The notes beneath the pieces are model-generated. The model was not told the origin of the DNA. It did no database searches and was given only the letters and a program-made list of their open reading frames with translations. From NCBI GenBank assembly GCA_016946835.1, contig JACVTC010000431.1, positions 1 through 29,471 of the forward strand: a DNA stretch of 29,471 nucleotides, given 5' to 3'. Both the position numbers and the translations under genes were made by a program. The DNA comes from Neocallimastix lanati (nom. inval.) (lineage: Eukaryota > Neocallimastigomycota > Neocallimastigomycetes > Neocallimastigales > Neocallimastigaceae). Each line of letters opens with the position of its first letter. The stretch's first letter is position 1. Positions 1 to 14,382 of this stretch are shown here, one piece after another.

Positions 1-3000
1 GTTGGTCTTCTCTTCCATATACTAATTCAAAACTAGAATGTCCGGTAGCTGTGTTTTTGGTAGTTCGAAGTGCCCATAAAGCAGAAGGTAAAACTTCATC
101 CCAATCTTGATTTTTCCTTCCTAATAAACGAAGTAATTTTCCAATTTCTTTATTTCGGTTTTCAGTGAGACCATTGGATTCAGGGTGATAGGTAGCTATG
201 AATTTTACATAAACATCATAAAGATCAAGAAAGATTTTAGTCATATCAGAAGTGAATTGGACTCCATTATCTGTAGTAATAACTTGAGGCACACCATGTC
301 TTGCAAAAACGTTTATTAAAAATTTAATTATATCAGAGGAAGTTATGTTTTCAGTGGGTTCGGCTTCAACCCATTTGGTAAAGTAATCAACAGTTACTAT
401 AATATATTGATTATTATTTCTTGTTTTTGGTAACGGTCCTATAATATCTAATCCTAAATGCACAAAGGGACCCTCCACTTTAGTTGGATGGATTTCGGTT
501 GGTTCTGGATATGGTTGAGGACGATTTAACTGGCATTTTTCACAATTACTAACAATTCTTTTGATATCTTTAATCATATGATTCCAATAAAAGTTTTTCT
601 TAAGTCTTTGATATGTTTTGTAATATCCTTCGTGGCCAATATTATGAGCTTCTAAAATTAATTTAAACCTTTCATTTTCGTCCGTTATTAATTTTCTATA
701 ATTTCCATTGTCGATAAAATAATCTTCACCATCAATAACAGTAAACTTTTCATTAATAAATTCCTTTATAACTTTAGATAATAATTCTTCATTATTTCCA
801 TTAGTAATTTTTGTTAATAATATCTTTCTCTCTTCCTTACTTTTCATTCTTGAAAGAGCATCAGCTAACACATTCTTTTTGCCTGATTCATATTTTATAT
901 TAATTCCGAGCATACTAGCGGTTAGACACCATCTTGTTTGCCTTGCATTCAAAGGTTCTTTATTCTTAAATAAACCAACTAATGGTTTATGATCTGTGTA
1001 AATAGTTGTAGGTAATGGATTTCCTTCAATATAAGATTTAAATTTAGTCATACAGTAAAACAAAGCGGTTCCTTCTAAATCGGTAATACCATAATTCTTT
1101 TCAGCTTTCTTTAAACTTCTACTTATAAAGTGTATTGGATGCTCCTTACCGGTTTCTTCTTCTTTTTGTAAAAGAACTCCACCAATTCCATTATACGAAG
1201 CATCAGTTCTAATGATAAAAGGTTTGTCAAATGACGGAAATTTTAGAATAGGTGCATTGATTAATTTTTCTTTTAGGAGTTCAAAGCTTTCTTGTTGTTC
1301 TTTATTCCATTCATATTTGGTATTCTTTTTCAATAATTTACATAAAGGTGAGGTAATTTGAGCATATTTAGGAATAAAATCACGATAATATCCCACTGCT
1401 CCTAAAAATGATCTTAATTCATGAAGTGATGAAGGGGCTTCCCACTTCTTAATAGCTGTTATCTTACTTTCCATGGGACTTAATCCTTTAGTAGTAAGTT
1501 TGTGACCTAATACATCAACTTCAGTTTGAAGAAAATGGCACTTTTCAATATTAATTTTTAACTTGTTTTCTTTAAATACTTCTAATACTTGTTTAATATG
1601 AATTAAATGTTCTTCGATACTTTTTGAATAGATCAAAACATCATCAATAAATACATAAACAAATTCACCAATAAAAGGGAATAAAATTTTATTCATTTCT
1701 CTTTGGAAGGTTGAGGGAGCTCCAGTAAGTCCAAAAGGCATAACCTTAAATTGATAATTTCCAAACTTAGTAGTGAAAGTGGTTACTTCAACGCTTTCTT
1801 CATCCATTAAGATTTGGTGAAAACCAGAAAATAAATCAAGAGTTGTAAATATTTTAGCTCCTCCGAGACTATCAAAAATTTCATCTATATATGGAACTGA
1901 ATAAGAATCTTTTTCTGTCATATCATTGACTTTTCGGTAGTCAATGCACAAGCGCCACTTTCCATTGTGTTTTAGAATGAGTACTACTGGAGATGACCAT
2001 TCTGAACAGGATGGTTCTATCAATCCTTTCTTAATAAGCTTTGTAAGTTCTTCTTTTAAGATATCTGATTTTAATTTAGTTAACCTATAACTTCTTAATT
2101 TTACTGGCTTTGCATTTGCTTTCAAACGGATCTTATGTGGTGAAAGTTTAGAAGGAGTTAGTTCTTCTGTTGAAGTGGCAACTATGTCAATCATTTCTTT
2201 GAGAATTTTAATAATTTGTTCTTTATAATCTTTATTTAAGGTACTTAAAAATTCATCACTCTCAATAAATTCCATTGGAGTTAATTCCTTTATAATTTCC
2301 TTTTCATTATTCGTTTCTTCAACTTTTCTAATAGTGCAGATTATACTTTCTTCATCATAATATTGATTATTTATTTTAGCTATTTCTTCGTATTCACTTT
2401 CTGACAAAAGTTTACATAGACTGTTTAAGGTTGGATGAATAAATAAACAATGATCGATTTGAGTTTTAAAGTTTATTAACATATCATAAAATGAGTCTTC
2501 TTTCTCAATAATTCTAAAGTCCGCATTAAATTCATAATTATTAATTTTTACTGGTAATCGAACAATAATTCCTTCCGAGTATTCTTCATCTTGTGTTGCT
2601 AGTTGGATTCTTCCACGACTTTTTCCAACTATTTCATATTCACCAGGTAATTTATCAAAATACTGCTTAGTAACGATGCTTAGGTTACTACAAGAATCAA
2701 TTAAAAGTTTTCCTAGTACTCCGTCAACACTTGCATCAACCATTGCTAAGTCTTCTTCGGCTACTTCATTACTTTTACTTATGTAGCTATGGTCATAGTT
2801 ATTTACTAATAAAGTTCGTGCTATTACATTGTCTACAGTTCCAATTATTTTAGACTTTTCTAACTTTAAACCTTGAGTTAATTGTGAACGAATTTTAGGA
2901 CATGCATTCAAGAGTTGACCTATCGTAATACTGGATTTAAGATTATTTAAATCATCCATAATATTGTAAGGTTCTTTATTATTCATCATTTTGATATTCC

Positions 3001-3631
3001 TTTTTACTAATTGAGTATTTCCATTATTAGTTTCCTTAGTTTTTGTTGAAATTAATTTTTCCAAAGTATTAGTTTTATTTTGTTGATTATCTTTATTCAT
3101 TTCTAGATCTTCTATTTCATTATCGATTACAAGTATATCTTCAGATTCAACTTTTTCCTTTCCTTTTGATGAATAATTGTTGTTTTCTTCTTTACTTTCT
3201 CTTACTCTTGTCATATTTCTTAATTCCTTTTCTTTTTGTTTTTCTTTGTTAATATTTGGTTGAGTTAAAATTGAAGGAAGTATTTGATTTTTATAAACTT
3301 TATTTGGTTTATTATGCAGCTCATTTTCTTTCTTCTTTCTTAAAGCAGGAGTTGCAAAAGGACGTGGATTATCTTTTAAACTTTTATGTACTTTCTTGGA
3401 ATTATTTTCTTCTTTTTCGCTGTTATTATCATTCATTTTTCTTTTTACAGCATTTATAATGATATCATCCTCACTTTCAGTTGTGTCACTAAAATCAGAT
3501 TCTTCAGATTCTTCGTTAAAGGAATTATTATCAATTGGAGTATTCTTAGTAAAAGTATTATTTTGTAAATTATTTAATGAAGCTATTGTTTTGTCATTGG
3601 GAGTGCTTCTGCTCCCATTTAGAAGTTTAAA
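1..3631 (-). CDS. pol: Pol polyprotein of element 1 (protease, RT, RNase H, integrase), C-terminus outside window
   Basis: The minus-strand frame is open from the gag overlap to the window edge, about 1,210 codons, without a stop. It is in the -1 frame relative to gag, so I end the feature at the slippery heptamer (3625-3631). An in-frame ATG at 3436 exists but is probably not the start. After about 245 codons of charged Lys/Glu/Asn-rich sequence comes the protease motif DSCS (2687-2698). The RT motif LCVDYR is near 1940 and the catalytic FIDD at 1640-1651. The RNase H TDASY motif is near 1200. Integrase follows, with an HHCC zinc region near 540-650 and the D, D and E residues near 440, 268 and 163. 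The last visible residues match the ELVYGRED stretch of the element 2 integrase. No chromodomain can be judged because the end is missing. Confidence 0.93.
3579..3631 (-). promoter_or_regulatory. Programmed -1 ribosomal frameshift signal (slippery site plus H-type pseudoknot), element 1
   Basis: On the minus strand TTTAAAC (3631-3625) lies in the gag frame as T TTA AAC, the canonical X XXY YYZ form, 4 nt before the gag stop codon. A 7-nt spacer follows (3624-3618), then stem 1 TGGGAG (3617-3612) pairing with CTCCCA (3603-3598). The 8-nt loop CAGAAGCA contains GAAGC, complementary to GCTTC (3583-3579), giving a 5-bp stem 2. Loops are 2, 1 and 14 nt, the usual H-type frameshift geometry. Slipping by -1 leads exactly into the open pol frame. 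The structure is inferred by eye, but the copy in element 2 has identical geometry and a covarying pair. Confidence 0.88.
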
Positions 3632-4524
3632 GACTTTTTGGAATATATTTCTTTTTTATTTTTTTCCATAATCTTATTTAATTGAGGGCAATAATATGAG
3701 TAATGACCTTCTTCCTTACAGAAGAAGCAAGTTTTAACAGATAAATTTCTCATTTTCTGGGTTGATTCTTCTATAATATCTTGAGGTTTCAGTTTATTAT
3801 TTGTTTGACTTGTTTGGAAAGTTTCGTTTCTTCTTTTAGGATAAAGTCTTGAAGTAGTACTGTTTTGATTATTTTGATTATGCTGGGAATTATTAACATT
3901 ATAGGTATTAATATTATTGTTCCTTACAGAAAGTCTATCTACTTTCTCGGCAATTTTGAAAGCTTTCTCCATACTTATATCATCTTTAAGGGATAATTTC
4001 TTCCAGGCTTCATAATTATTTTGAATAGAGTCAATATAATCTAGTACACCAATGCGCTTTCTTCTCTTTTTATCAAGTTTAGTGTACAAAGTTCTATATC
4101 TTACATTAAAGTCTTTAATCTTTTCGTTTCTTTTAATTCGCATTGCACGAAGTTCTTTAAGAAGTAAATTTTGGTCTTCTTTAATACCGTAAAAATTTTC
4201 AAGACTTGAAATAATTTTTTCAAGAGAAGGAAATTTATCATCATCAACATTTTCTTCTTCATCATCTTCTTCTTCATCTGATGAATCATCACTTTCATCA
4301 TCACTATCTTCTCCCAAATCTTCAATAACGCGTTGTACTTCACCAGAGCTGGTAAGTAAACAAGCATTAAATATTGTTTCCGGATCTGTGATACCTTGTA
4401 TCTTGATCCAAAGTTTTAATTCAGTAGCCCAGGACTTTATATCTAAATTGTCCTTGCTAAGCTTCACTATGTCTCGTAATTCTTTCTTTAATTCTTTAAA
4501 ACTTAAAGTACTTTTAGTAGACAT
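3619..4524 (-). CDS. gag: Gag (capsid-nucleocapsid) of element 1
   Basis: 301 codons from an ATG at 4524 to TAA at 3619. It is homologous to the gag of element 2, sharing FKELKKEL at the N-terminus, an IKSW motif and RIKRNEKIKDFN/VRY in the capsid-like part. A strongly acidic Asp/Glu/Ser tract occupies residues about 72-98. Near the C-terminus one CCHC zinc knuckle, CFFCKEEGHYSYYC, follows an Asn/Gln-rich linker. The expected role is to form the virus-like particle and bind the element's RNA. The last codons overlap the pol frame at the slippery heptamer. Confidence 0.92.
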   Translation of the reverse strand: MSTKSTLSFKELKKELRDIVKLSKDNLDIKSWATELKLWIKIQGITDPETIFNACLLTSSGEVQRVIEDLGEDSDDESDDSSDEEEDDEEENVDDDKFPSLEKIISSLENFYGIKEDQNLLLKELRAMRIKRNEKIKDFNVRYRTLYTKLDKKRRKRIGVLDYIDSIQNNYEAWKKLSLKDDISMEKAFKIAEKVDRLSVRNNNINTYNVNNSQHNQNNQNSTTSRLYPKRRNETFQTSQTNNKLKPQDIIEESTQKMRNLSVKTCFFCKEEGHYSYYCPQLNKIMEKNKKEIYSKKSLNF

Positions 4525-4705
4525 TTCGTTTTTAGTTAATAATTTTTTTATTGTAAATTAACGAGGTTATTAAATACGAATAAATTTGAAAGTCCAACTT
4601 TAAAAATATAATTTAACAAGTAATTTAATATCGAATCAAATTTTAAAACAATATATCTTAGTAATTTTTGAAAATAATAATTTTATTTGCTTTCTTTAGT
4701 AAGTA

Positions 4706-4897
4706 TAAGCTCGAAATCCTTATCGACAACTTAGTAGAAATTATAAAGCACGAGGTTCTTTTCGACTACTTTTTTAAGAATAATTTTAAGTTCGAAATCT
4801 TTATCGACAACTTAATAGAATAATTTTAAGTTCGAAATCTTTATCGACAACTTAATAGAATATTTTTCAAGCTCGAAATCTTTATCGACCACTTGAA
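4706..4897 (-). repeat. Tandem array of five small hairpins in the element 1 leader
   Basis: Five units; the best two have a 40-bp period (4781 and 4821). On the RNA strand each unit has an outer stem, a short bulge (UG or UGG) and an inner stem UCGA...UCGA around an 8-nt loop. Outer stems vary but keep pairing: UUCAAG/CUUGAA, UUAAGU/ACUUAA (twice), UAAGU/GCUUA with a wobble, and AAAG/CUUU. The array ends about 180 nt upstream of the gag ATG. A packaging or Gag-binding role is inference. Confidence 0.75.
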
Positions 4898-5067
4898 TTT
4901 TGTAATTTAGTATATTTGTAGTAATAAATTTAGAAGCAAAGTTTTATTTATTATTTTCACCTTTCAAAAATTTTTCTTTTTAAACGATAAATATTGTATT
5001 GTTATAGCTAATAAAATTATTAATTAATTATAATTATTAAATACAAAAAAATAATCTTTATTGTCGT

Positions 5068-5215
5068 ACAATCTGATAGTACACACTGTCTGACGTGCAG
5101 CTTACCTAATGGTGTCATGCCACGCGTGTGCCACGATTACTATATTCAATATAAAATATAGCAGTTCAGAGCCCACTAGCCCAATTACTATGTAGGATAA
5201 ACTTAATCCGATAAT
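5068..5215 (-). other. Conserved structured leader block, element 1 copy
   Basis: Clearly similar to 27403-27560 in element 2, although the flanking leaders have diverged. It forms a 7-bp hairpin CTATATT/AATATAG (5140-5161) and a second stem pairing 5192-5196 with 5172-5176. The first stem changes from A-T to G-C in element 2 with both sides altered. Conservation in a non-coding leader suggests an RNA function such as packaging, dimerisation or translation initiation. Confidence 0.7.
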
Positions 5216-5895
5216 CTATGTACGGAATAAAAAAATTTTAAAAGTATTCAATAATATTTTTATTAACTAATAAAAATTAACTAAAAACACAATATTTTCA
5301 AAGTAAATTAAGATTCTATTACAGGAATTATATAACAAATAAAGTACCAGTAATAAAAAAAAATAAAAAAAATTTAAATGGCGAAGTTAGCCAAAGTCTG
5401 ATACTTTATATAATAAAGTGCCTTATAACTAGCACAAAGAAAAGTAAAAAAAATTATATAAAAAAAACAATCTTACGCCTTCGGTGACGTAAGCTCCTTA
5501 TTCGCCAGTGCTTGGAAAGTACCCGCACCTTCGTGTGTTGAAACGTTGAAGGTTGAACTATTATTACCGGGTCGGTAACCAAATACCTTCGTCTACTTTC
5601 CAATTAATCTCCAAATTAACTACTATTCAATAACCTACTATGAATAGAGTTAATTTGTTGCTATCTGAGAATACACTGTGTATGAGCTCTATCCGCTCCT
5701 TGTTATAATTTTACAAAATTTGTTTTTTTAGAATCTTAATTTTACTTATTTAAAAAAAATTTTTTTTTATATATATATATCAAACAAGCGCCATGGGTTA
5801 ATCAAAGGATTAACGACTTACTTGTTTATCAATATAAAATAAAAAAAAAAATTAAAAAAAAAATCTATGTTATTTACTATTATTTCTATTTAATT

Positions 5896-5912
5896 CCCCG
5901 ATATCTCCACCA
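5896..5912 (-). promoter_or_regulatory. Primer-binding site, element 1
   Basis: Minus strand TGGTGGAGATATCGGGG starts 6 nt inside the 5' LTR end. It begins with TGG, as expected for pairing with the CCA end of a mature tRNA. The same 17 bases occur at the equivalent place in element 2. The primer tRNA should end in TATCTCC-A-CCA; I cannot name the isoacceptor from memory. Confidence 0.85.
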
Positions 5913-5918
5913 TATAAA

Positions 5919-6222
5919 TGTTAAGGTTTTAGAGAATTAAATAAAAATAAAGTAAGGAAACACAAATTTTATTTATTTATTTATTATTTTTATTTATAAA
6001 TTTATTTGATTTTATTTGATGATATTTAAAAATTAGTAGCAAAATTTACAACTATTTATACTTTTTTTTCAAGGCATAAAAGTTGTTCTTGCCACTAAAT
6101 TACATTTTATTATTATTTTTCTTTTTATATATAAAAACTATTAAATTTAAATTGATTTTTATAATCAATTATATAAAATTTAATTATAACAATATAAATA
6201 AAATACATTTATAATATTAATA

Positions 6223-6277
<55 letters not shown>

Positions 6278-6769
6278 CTAATCTATCTAAAATATTACTA
6301 ATAAGAATTTATTTAATTGGCTAAAATTTTTATTACAATCTGTTAAAATATTCAAATAAAAATAAAAATACTATTCTAATATAAAGGTTTTTAATAAAAT
6401 AAAATATTTTTCAATATAAAATAAAACATTTCGATATAAAATTTTATAATAAAAGTTAAAATATAATATATAAATTTTTAATTATCAATATATAAAAATA
6501 TTATTAATACAAATTTTCATTATTAATATAAAAATAAAAAAATAAGATTTATTATTAATATTGTTAATATAAGTTTTAAATATATAAAAATATTACTATT
6601 AATATAAGATTTAATATAAAAATTATAAAGTTTAATATAATTTTTGATCTAATTTTTAATCTTTGAATTTAAAAATTTATTAAAGTACAAAAATAATAAT
6701 GTACACATAATGTATTAGAAATAAATCGTAGATTTAATTAAGAATGCATTATTTAGTACATTCTTATCA
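5919..6769 (-). repeat. 5' LTR of element 1
   Basis: About 851 bp. On the minus strand it begins TGATAAGAATG, close to the LTR start of element 2 (TGGTAAAGAACG), and ends CCTTAACA just before the PBS. Near the outer edge an imperfect inverted repeat around ATAATGCATT/AATACATTAT matches a similar structure in the element 2 LTR. It contains an unbroken run of 51 T on the plus strand (6227-6277). The outer boundary is chosen because the next bases match the interior of the chromodomain element's LTR. The partner LTR is outside the window. Confidence 0.82.
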
Positions 6770-6784
6770 AAAAAATCAGAAATT

Positions 6785-6861
6785 AGAATGCTGGCATAGT
6801 GGTTAGTCACTATGACCTCAGCCTGAACCACTAGGGTTCGACTCACACCTTTACTAAAATT
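6785..6861 (+). promoter_or_regulatory. tRNA-like Pol III promoter (A and B boxes) inside the element M LTR
   Basis: TGGCATAGTGG (6792-6802) fits the A-box consensus TRGYNNANNNG. GGTTCGACTCA (6835-6845) fits the B-box consensus except for the last base. The boxes are 43 nt apart, as in a tRNA gene (about 44). A short T4 run follows downstream (about 6858). The second LTR has the same boxes at 12129-12139 and 12172-12182. The acceptor, anticodon and T stems do not pair well, so this is a tRNA-derived promoter and not a working tRNA. Two alternative 7-bp hairpins are possible: CATAGTG/CACTATG and AGTGGTT/AACCACT. Confidence 0.72.
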
Positions 6862-7124
6862 TTATATCATTTAAATTTTAAAGAATTTTTATACTTCATT
6901 TCTGTATTTGTTTCTGTATTTGTTTCTGTATAAATTTCTATAAAAAAAATTAACAAAAGAAATTCTTAGAAATTAATAGAAACAAATCAGATAGAAATTC
7001 TATTTTAATTTATCTTTTATCATTATTTCTTTTAGATTCTTTTTAACCGAAAATAATCAATTTTTATGAAACTTTTTAATGATTTTATGGTTTTAAATTT
7101 TTATGGATTTAAATTTTGAAAAAC

Positions 7125-7133
7125 TATAAATAG
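7125..7133 (+). promoter_or_regulatory. TATA box of the element M LTR
   Basis: TATAAATAG lies 51 nt upstream of the sequence GTGTTTTTATT (7176-7186), which is the predicted 5' end of the transcript on the self-priming model. The 3' LTR has the identical motif. Confidence 0.6.
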
Positions 7134-7368
7134 GAGTGAATTTCGCAGCCAAAAAAAAAAAATATTTTAAAAAGTGTGTTTTTATTAATTATTGAATTAA
7201 TTAATAAGTAATTCGAAATATTACAATAATTAATCCTTATAATTAATATTTTTAAATTTCTTAATTAATAAAACTATATTTTAAAAAAACCAAATTACTT
7301 ATTAATCAAAAAGTGCTTACCTATTGTGTTACACTCTTTAAAACACGGATATTCCAATATTCGTTACA

Positions 7369-11769
<4,401 letters not shown>

Positions 11770-11837
11770 ATATAAATCATTTAATCAAAAATAAATTTTA
11801 TTTCATCAAAGTACTATTAATCATTCTAACTTATGAT

Positions 11838-11868
<31 letters not shown>

Positions 11869-12090
11869 TTATTTTATATTATTCAAAAACATTTATTCTA
11901 GATAGTTTTATTTTTATACTTTATTTTTAAAACTTAAAATTCATGTAATTTTTATTATTCAATGTATTAATTAAATTATCACTCCTATAAGTAATTTAGT
12001 TATAGTTTATTATTATAAAAGTTAGAATTAGAAATAGTTTAGATTTAAAGCAAAAGATTCGTCTGGCATCCGAATCCTAGAGGAGGACCA
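11770..12090 (+). other. 3' untranslated tail and polypurine tract of element M
   Basis: About 320 AT-rich bases follow the stop codon, including an A-run at 11844-11868. The sequence AGAGGAGGACCA (12079-12090) ends directly at the first base of the 3' LTR and is the likely plus-strand primer. Confidence 0.75.
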
Positions 12091-12705
12091 TGTAACGAAT
12101 CTTAAAAAAAAATTAGAAATTAGAATGCTGGCATAGTGGTTAGTCACTATGACCTCAGCCTGAACCACTAGGGTTCGACTCACACCTTTACTAAAATTTT
12201 ATATCATTTAAATTTTAAAGAATTTTTATACTTCATTTCTGTATTTGTTTCTGTATTTGTTTCTGTATAAATTTCTATAAAAAAAATTAACAAAAGAAAT
12301 TCTTAGAAATTAATAGAAACAAATCAGATAGAAATTCTATTTTAATTTATCTTTTATCATTATTTCTTTTAGATTCTTTTTAACCGAAAATAATCAATTT
12401 TTATGAAACTTTTTAATGATTTTATGGTTTTAAATTTTTATGGATTTAAATTTTGAAAAACTATAAATAGGAGTGAATTTCGCAGCCAAAAAAAAAAAAT
12501 ATTTTAAAAAGTGTGTTTTTATTAATTATTGAATTAATTAATAAGTAATTCGAAATATTACAATAATTAATCCTTATAATTAATATTTTTAAATTTCTTA
12601 ATTAATAAAACTATATTTTAAAAAAACCAAATTACTTATTAATCAAAAAGTGCTTACCTATTGTGTTACACTCTTTAAAACACGGATATTCCAATATTCG
12701 TTACA
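12091..12705 (+). repeat. 3' LTR of element M (complete)
   Basis: 615 bp, beginning TGTAACGAAT and ending ATTCGTTACA, a perfect 10-bp terminal inverted repeat of TG...CA type. Its body matches the 5' LTR. It contains the tRNA-like A and B boxes. Immediately after it the sequence enters repeat block A. Confidence 0.95.
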
Positions 12706-13884
12706 ATTTTTAATTTTTGTTTTATTTTTAGTTTATTTCAAAGGTTTTAGAAAATATTATACAGAAACTTATAATTCTGTATTTTACATCAAATATTTAT
12801 TGAAATAGGTTTTTTTTTTATTCTTAATATAAAAATAAGAATTAGTAATGATTTAAATATTATATAATTTTTAATAAGAATATTTAGTAATAATTTTTAT
12901 TATATTTAATATTAATAAAATATTTAATAATTATTTTTATTAGATTTGATATTAATAAAAGATTTTAATAAGAATATTTAATAATAATTTTTATTATATT
13001 TAATATTAATAAAAGAATTTTATAAGAATATTTAATAATAATTTTTATTATAAAAGATTTTAATAAGAATATTTAATAATAATTTTTATTATATTTGATA
13101 TTAATAAAAGATTTTAATAAGAATATTTAATAATAATTTTTATTAGATTTGATATTAATAAAAGAATTTTATAAGAATATTTAATAATAATTTTTATTAT
13201 ATTTGATATTAATAAAAGATTTTAATAAGAATATTTAATAATAATTTTTATTATATTTGATATTAATAAAAGAATTTTATAAGAATATTTAATAATAATT
13301 TTTATTATAAAAGATTTTAATAAGAATATTTAATAATAATTTTTATTATATTTAATATTAATAAAAGATTTTTATTAGAATATTTAATAATTTTTATTAT
13401 ATTTGATATTAATAAAAGATTTTAATAAGAATATATAATAATAATTTTTATTATATTTAATATTAATAAAAGAATTTTATAAGAATATTTAATAATAATT
13501 TTTATTATATTTAATATTAATAAAAGAAATTTATAAGAATATTTAATAATAATTTTTATTATATTTAATATTAATAAAAGAAATTTATAAGAATATTTAA
13601 TAATAATTTTTATTATATTTAATATTAATAAAAGAATTTTATAAGAATATTTAATAATAAATTTTATTATAAAAGATTTTAATAAGAATATTTAATAATA
13701 ATTTTTATTATATTTAATATTAATAAAAGAATTTTATAAGAATATTTAATAATAATTTTTATTATATTTGATATTAATAAAAGATTTTAATAAGAATATT
13801 TAATAATAATTTTATTTTATTATTATTAAGAGTATTTAATAGGAAATACAAGGTATTTAGTGACACCCCGTATCATTTTTGATA
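12706..13884. repeat. AT-rich repeat block A with internal minisatellite
   Basis: Similar along its length to 14383-15508. A unique 130-bp head is followed by many degenerate copies of a roughly 50-60-bp unit containing GATATTAATAAAAGATTTTA and AATATTTAATAATAATTTTT. It ends in a shared tail with AGGAAATACAAGGTATTTAG and GTGACACCCCGTATC. No ORF is supported. Element M is inserted at its left edge. Confidence 0.85.
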
Positions 13885-13888
13885 CGGG
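13867..13888. other. Perfect 9-bp hairpin at the end of repeat block A
   Basis: CCCGTATCA, loop TTTT, TGATACGGG. It is a GC-rich island in AT-rich surroundings. Block B keeps only the left arm and then diverges. The arrangement could be a terminator-like or transposon-end hairpin; its function is unknown. Confidence 0.7.
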
Positions 13889-14382
13889 CTGGGGTTGAAA
13901 CACTAAGATATTCAAAACAAAAAAAAATAAATATTAACACATAACTATAAAAATAAATTTGGAAACAAGAAAAATAATTAAATTTTAAAATATTCTTTAT
14001 TTAAATTTAAAATTAAAATTATTTGTTCCAAGTATTAAAAAGAAAGAAATTTATTCTTCTTTTTATACTTTTATTTTGATACATTTTATTTATTATTAAT
14101 ATATTCTTTATAAAAAAAAACTATTATAAATATTTTATTTTAATTTTTAACTATTATTTTAAATTATTTTTTAAAAAAAAAAATAACATTTATTAAAATA
14201 AAATATAAAAAATTAATTTGGAGCTTGTATCACGAAGGGCATTCCGGGCGGTAGCTTCTTCTTGATATTGTTATTCAGAGAGAGAATTATACAGAATTGA
14301 TATTTTCTGTATTTTAGATCATTTTTATTATTGGAATTCTTCTGTATTTTAGTTCATTTTTATTTTAATAAAGATTTAATTT
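13889..14382. other. AT-rich spacer between repeat blocks
   Basis: No gene is visible. It starts with a stretch (GGGGTTGAAACACTAAGATATT, in two halves around 13891-13912) that has a relative near 18020. It contains one GC-richer patch at 14221-14275 and a short direct repeat of TTCTGTATTTTAG (about 14307 and 14340). Confidence 0.5.

Larger units (their letters stand above)
4525..5895 (-). other. Long 5' leader of element 1
   Basis: About 1.37 kb between PBS and gag ATG, read on the minus strand. It holds no long ORF. It contains several GC-richer, structured islands: a block conserved with element 2 (5068-5215), a region 5470-5700 rich in short inverted repeats (for example CTTACG/CGTAAG around 5473-5494), and a tandem hairpin array next to gag (4706-4897). 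The remainder is AT-rich. Long structured leaders commonly carry packaging or translation signals, but no function is demonstrated here. Confidence 0.7.
1..6769 (-). mobile_element. Ty3/gypsy LTR retrotransposon, element 1 (left part outside window)
   Basis: Order on the minus strand: 5' LTR (6769-5919), PBS, a 1.4-kb leader with a hairpin array, gag, a -1 frameshift signal, then pol with protease, reverse transcriptase, RNase H and integrase running off the left edge. It is the same family as the complete element at 19562-28476, with the same gene order, same PBS and homologous proteins and leader, but is clearly diverged in sequence. The reading frames show no stop, so the copy may be intact. 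Its right end abuts the 5' LTR of the chromodomain element and appears to be inserted inside it. The 3' LTR is not visible. Confidence 0.93.
6770..7368 (+). repeat. 5' LTR of element M, lacking its first bases
   Basis: Matches 12107-12705. The complete LTR begins TGTAACGAAT, which is absent here; the copy starts inside the A-run that follows it, directly at the end of the element 1 LTR. It ends ATTCGTTACA. It carries a tRNA-like Pol III promoter near its start and a TATA box at 7125-7133. The missing bases should lie beyond the left side of element 1, outside this window. Confidence 0.9.

Noticed and set aside
3619-3660. +1 frameshift or stop-codon readthrough for pol expression
   Set aside because: Pol is in the -1 frame in both elements, so neither readthrough nor a single +1 shift reaches it.
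3256-3671. Three overlapping plus-strand ORFs of 60-91 residues
   Set aside because: They lie opposite the pol N-terminus and frameshift region of element 1; hydrophobic translations come from reading antisense to Lys/Asn/Glu-rich coding sequence.
4101-4367. Minus-strand 88-residue ORF in another frame of gag
   Set aside because: Fully inside gag, low-complexity Met/Lys-rich, no homologue at the same place in element 2.
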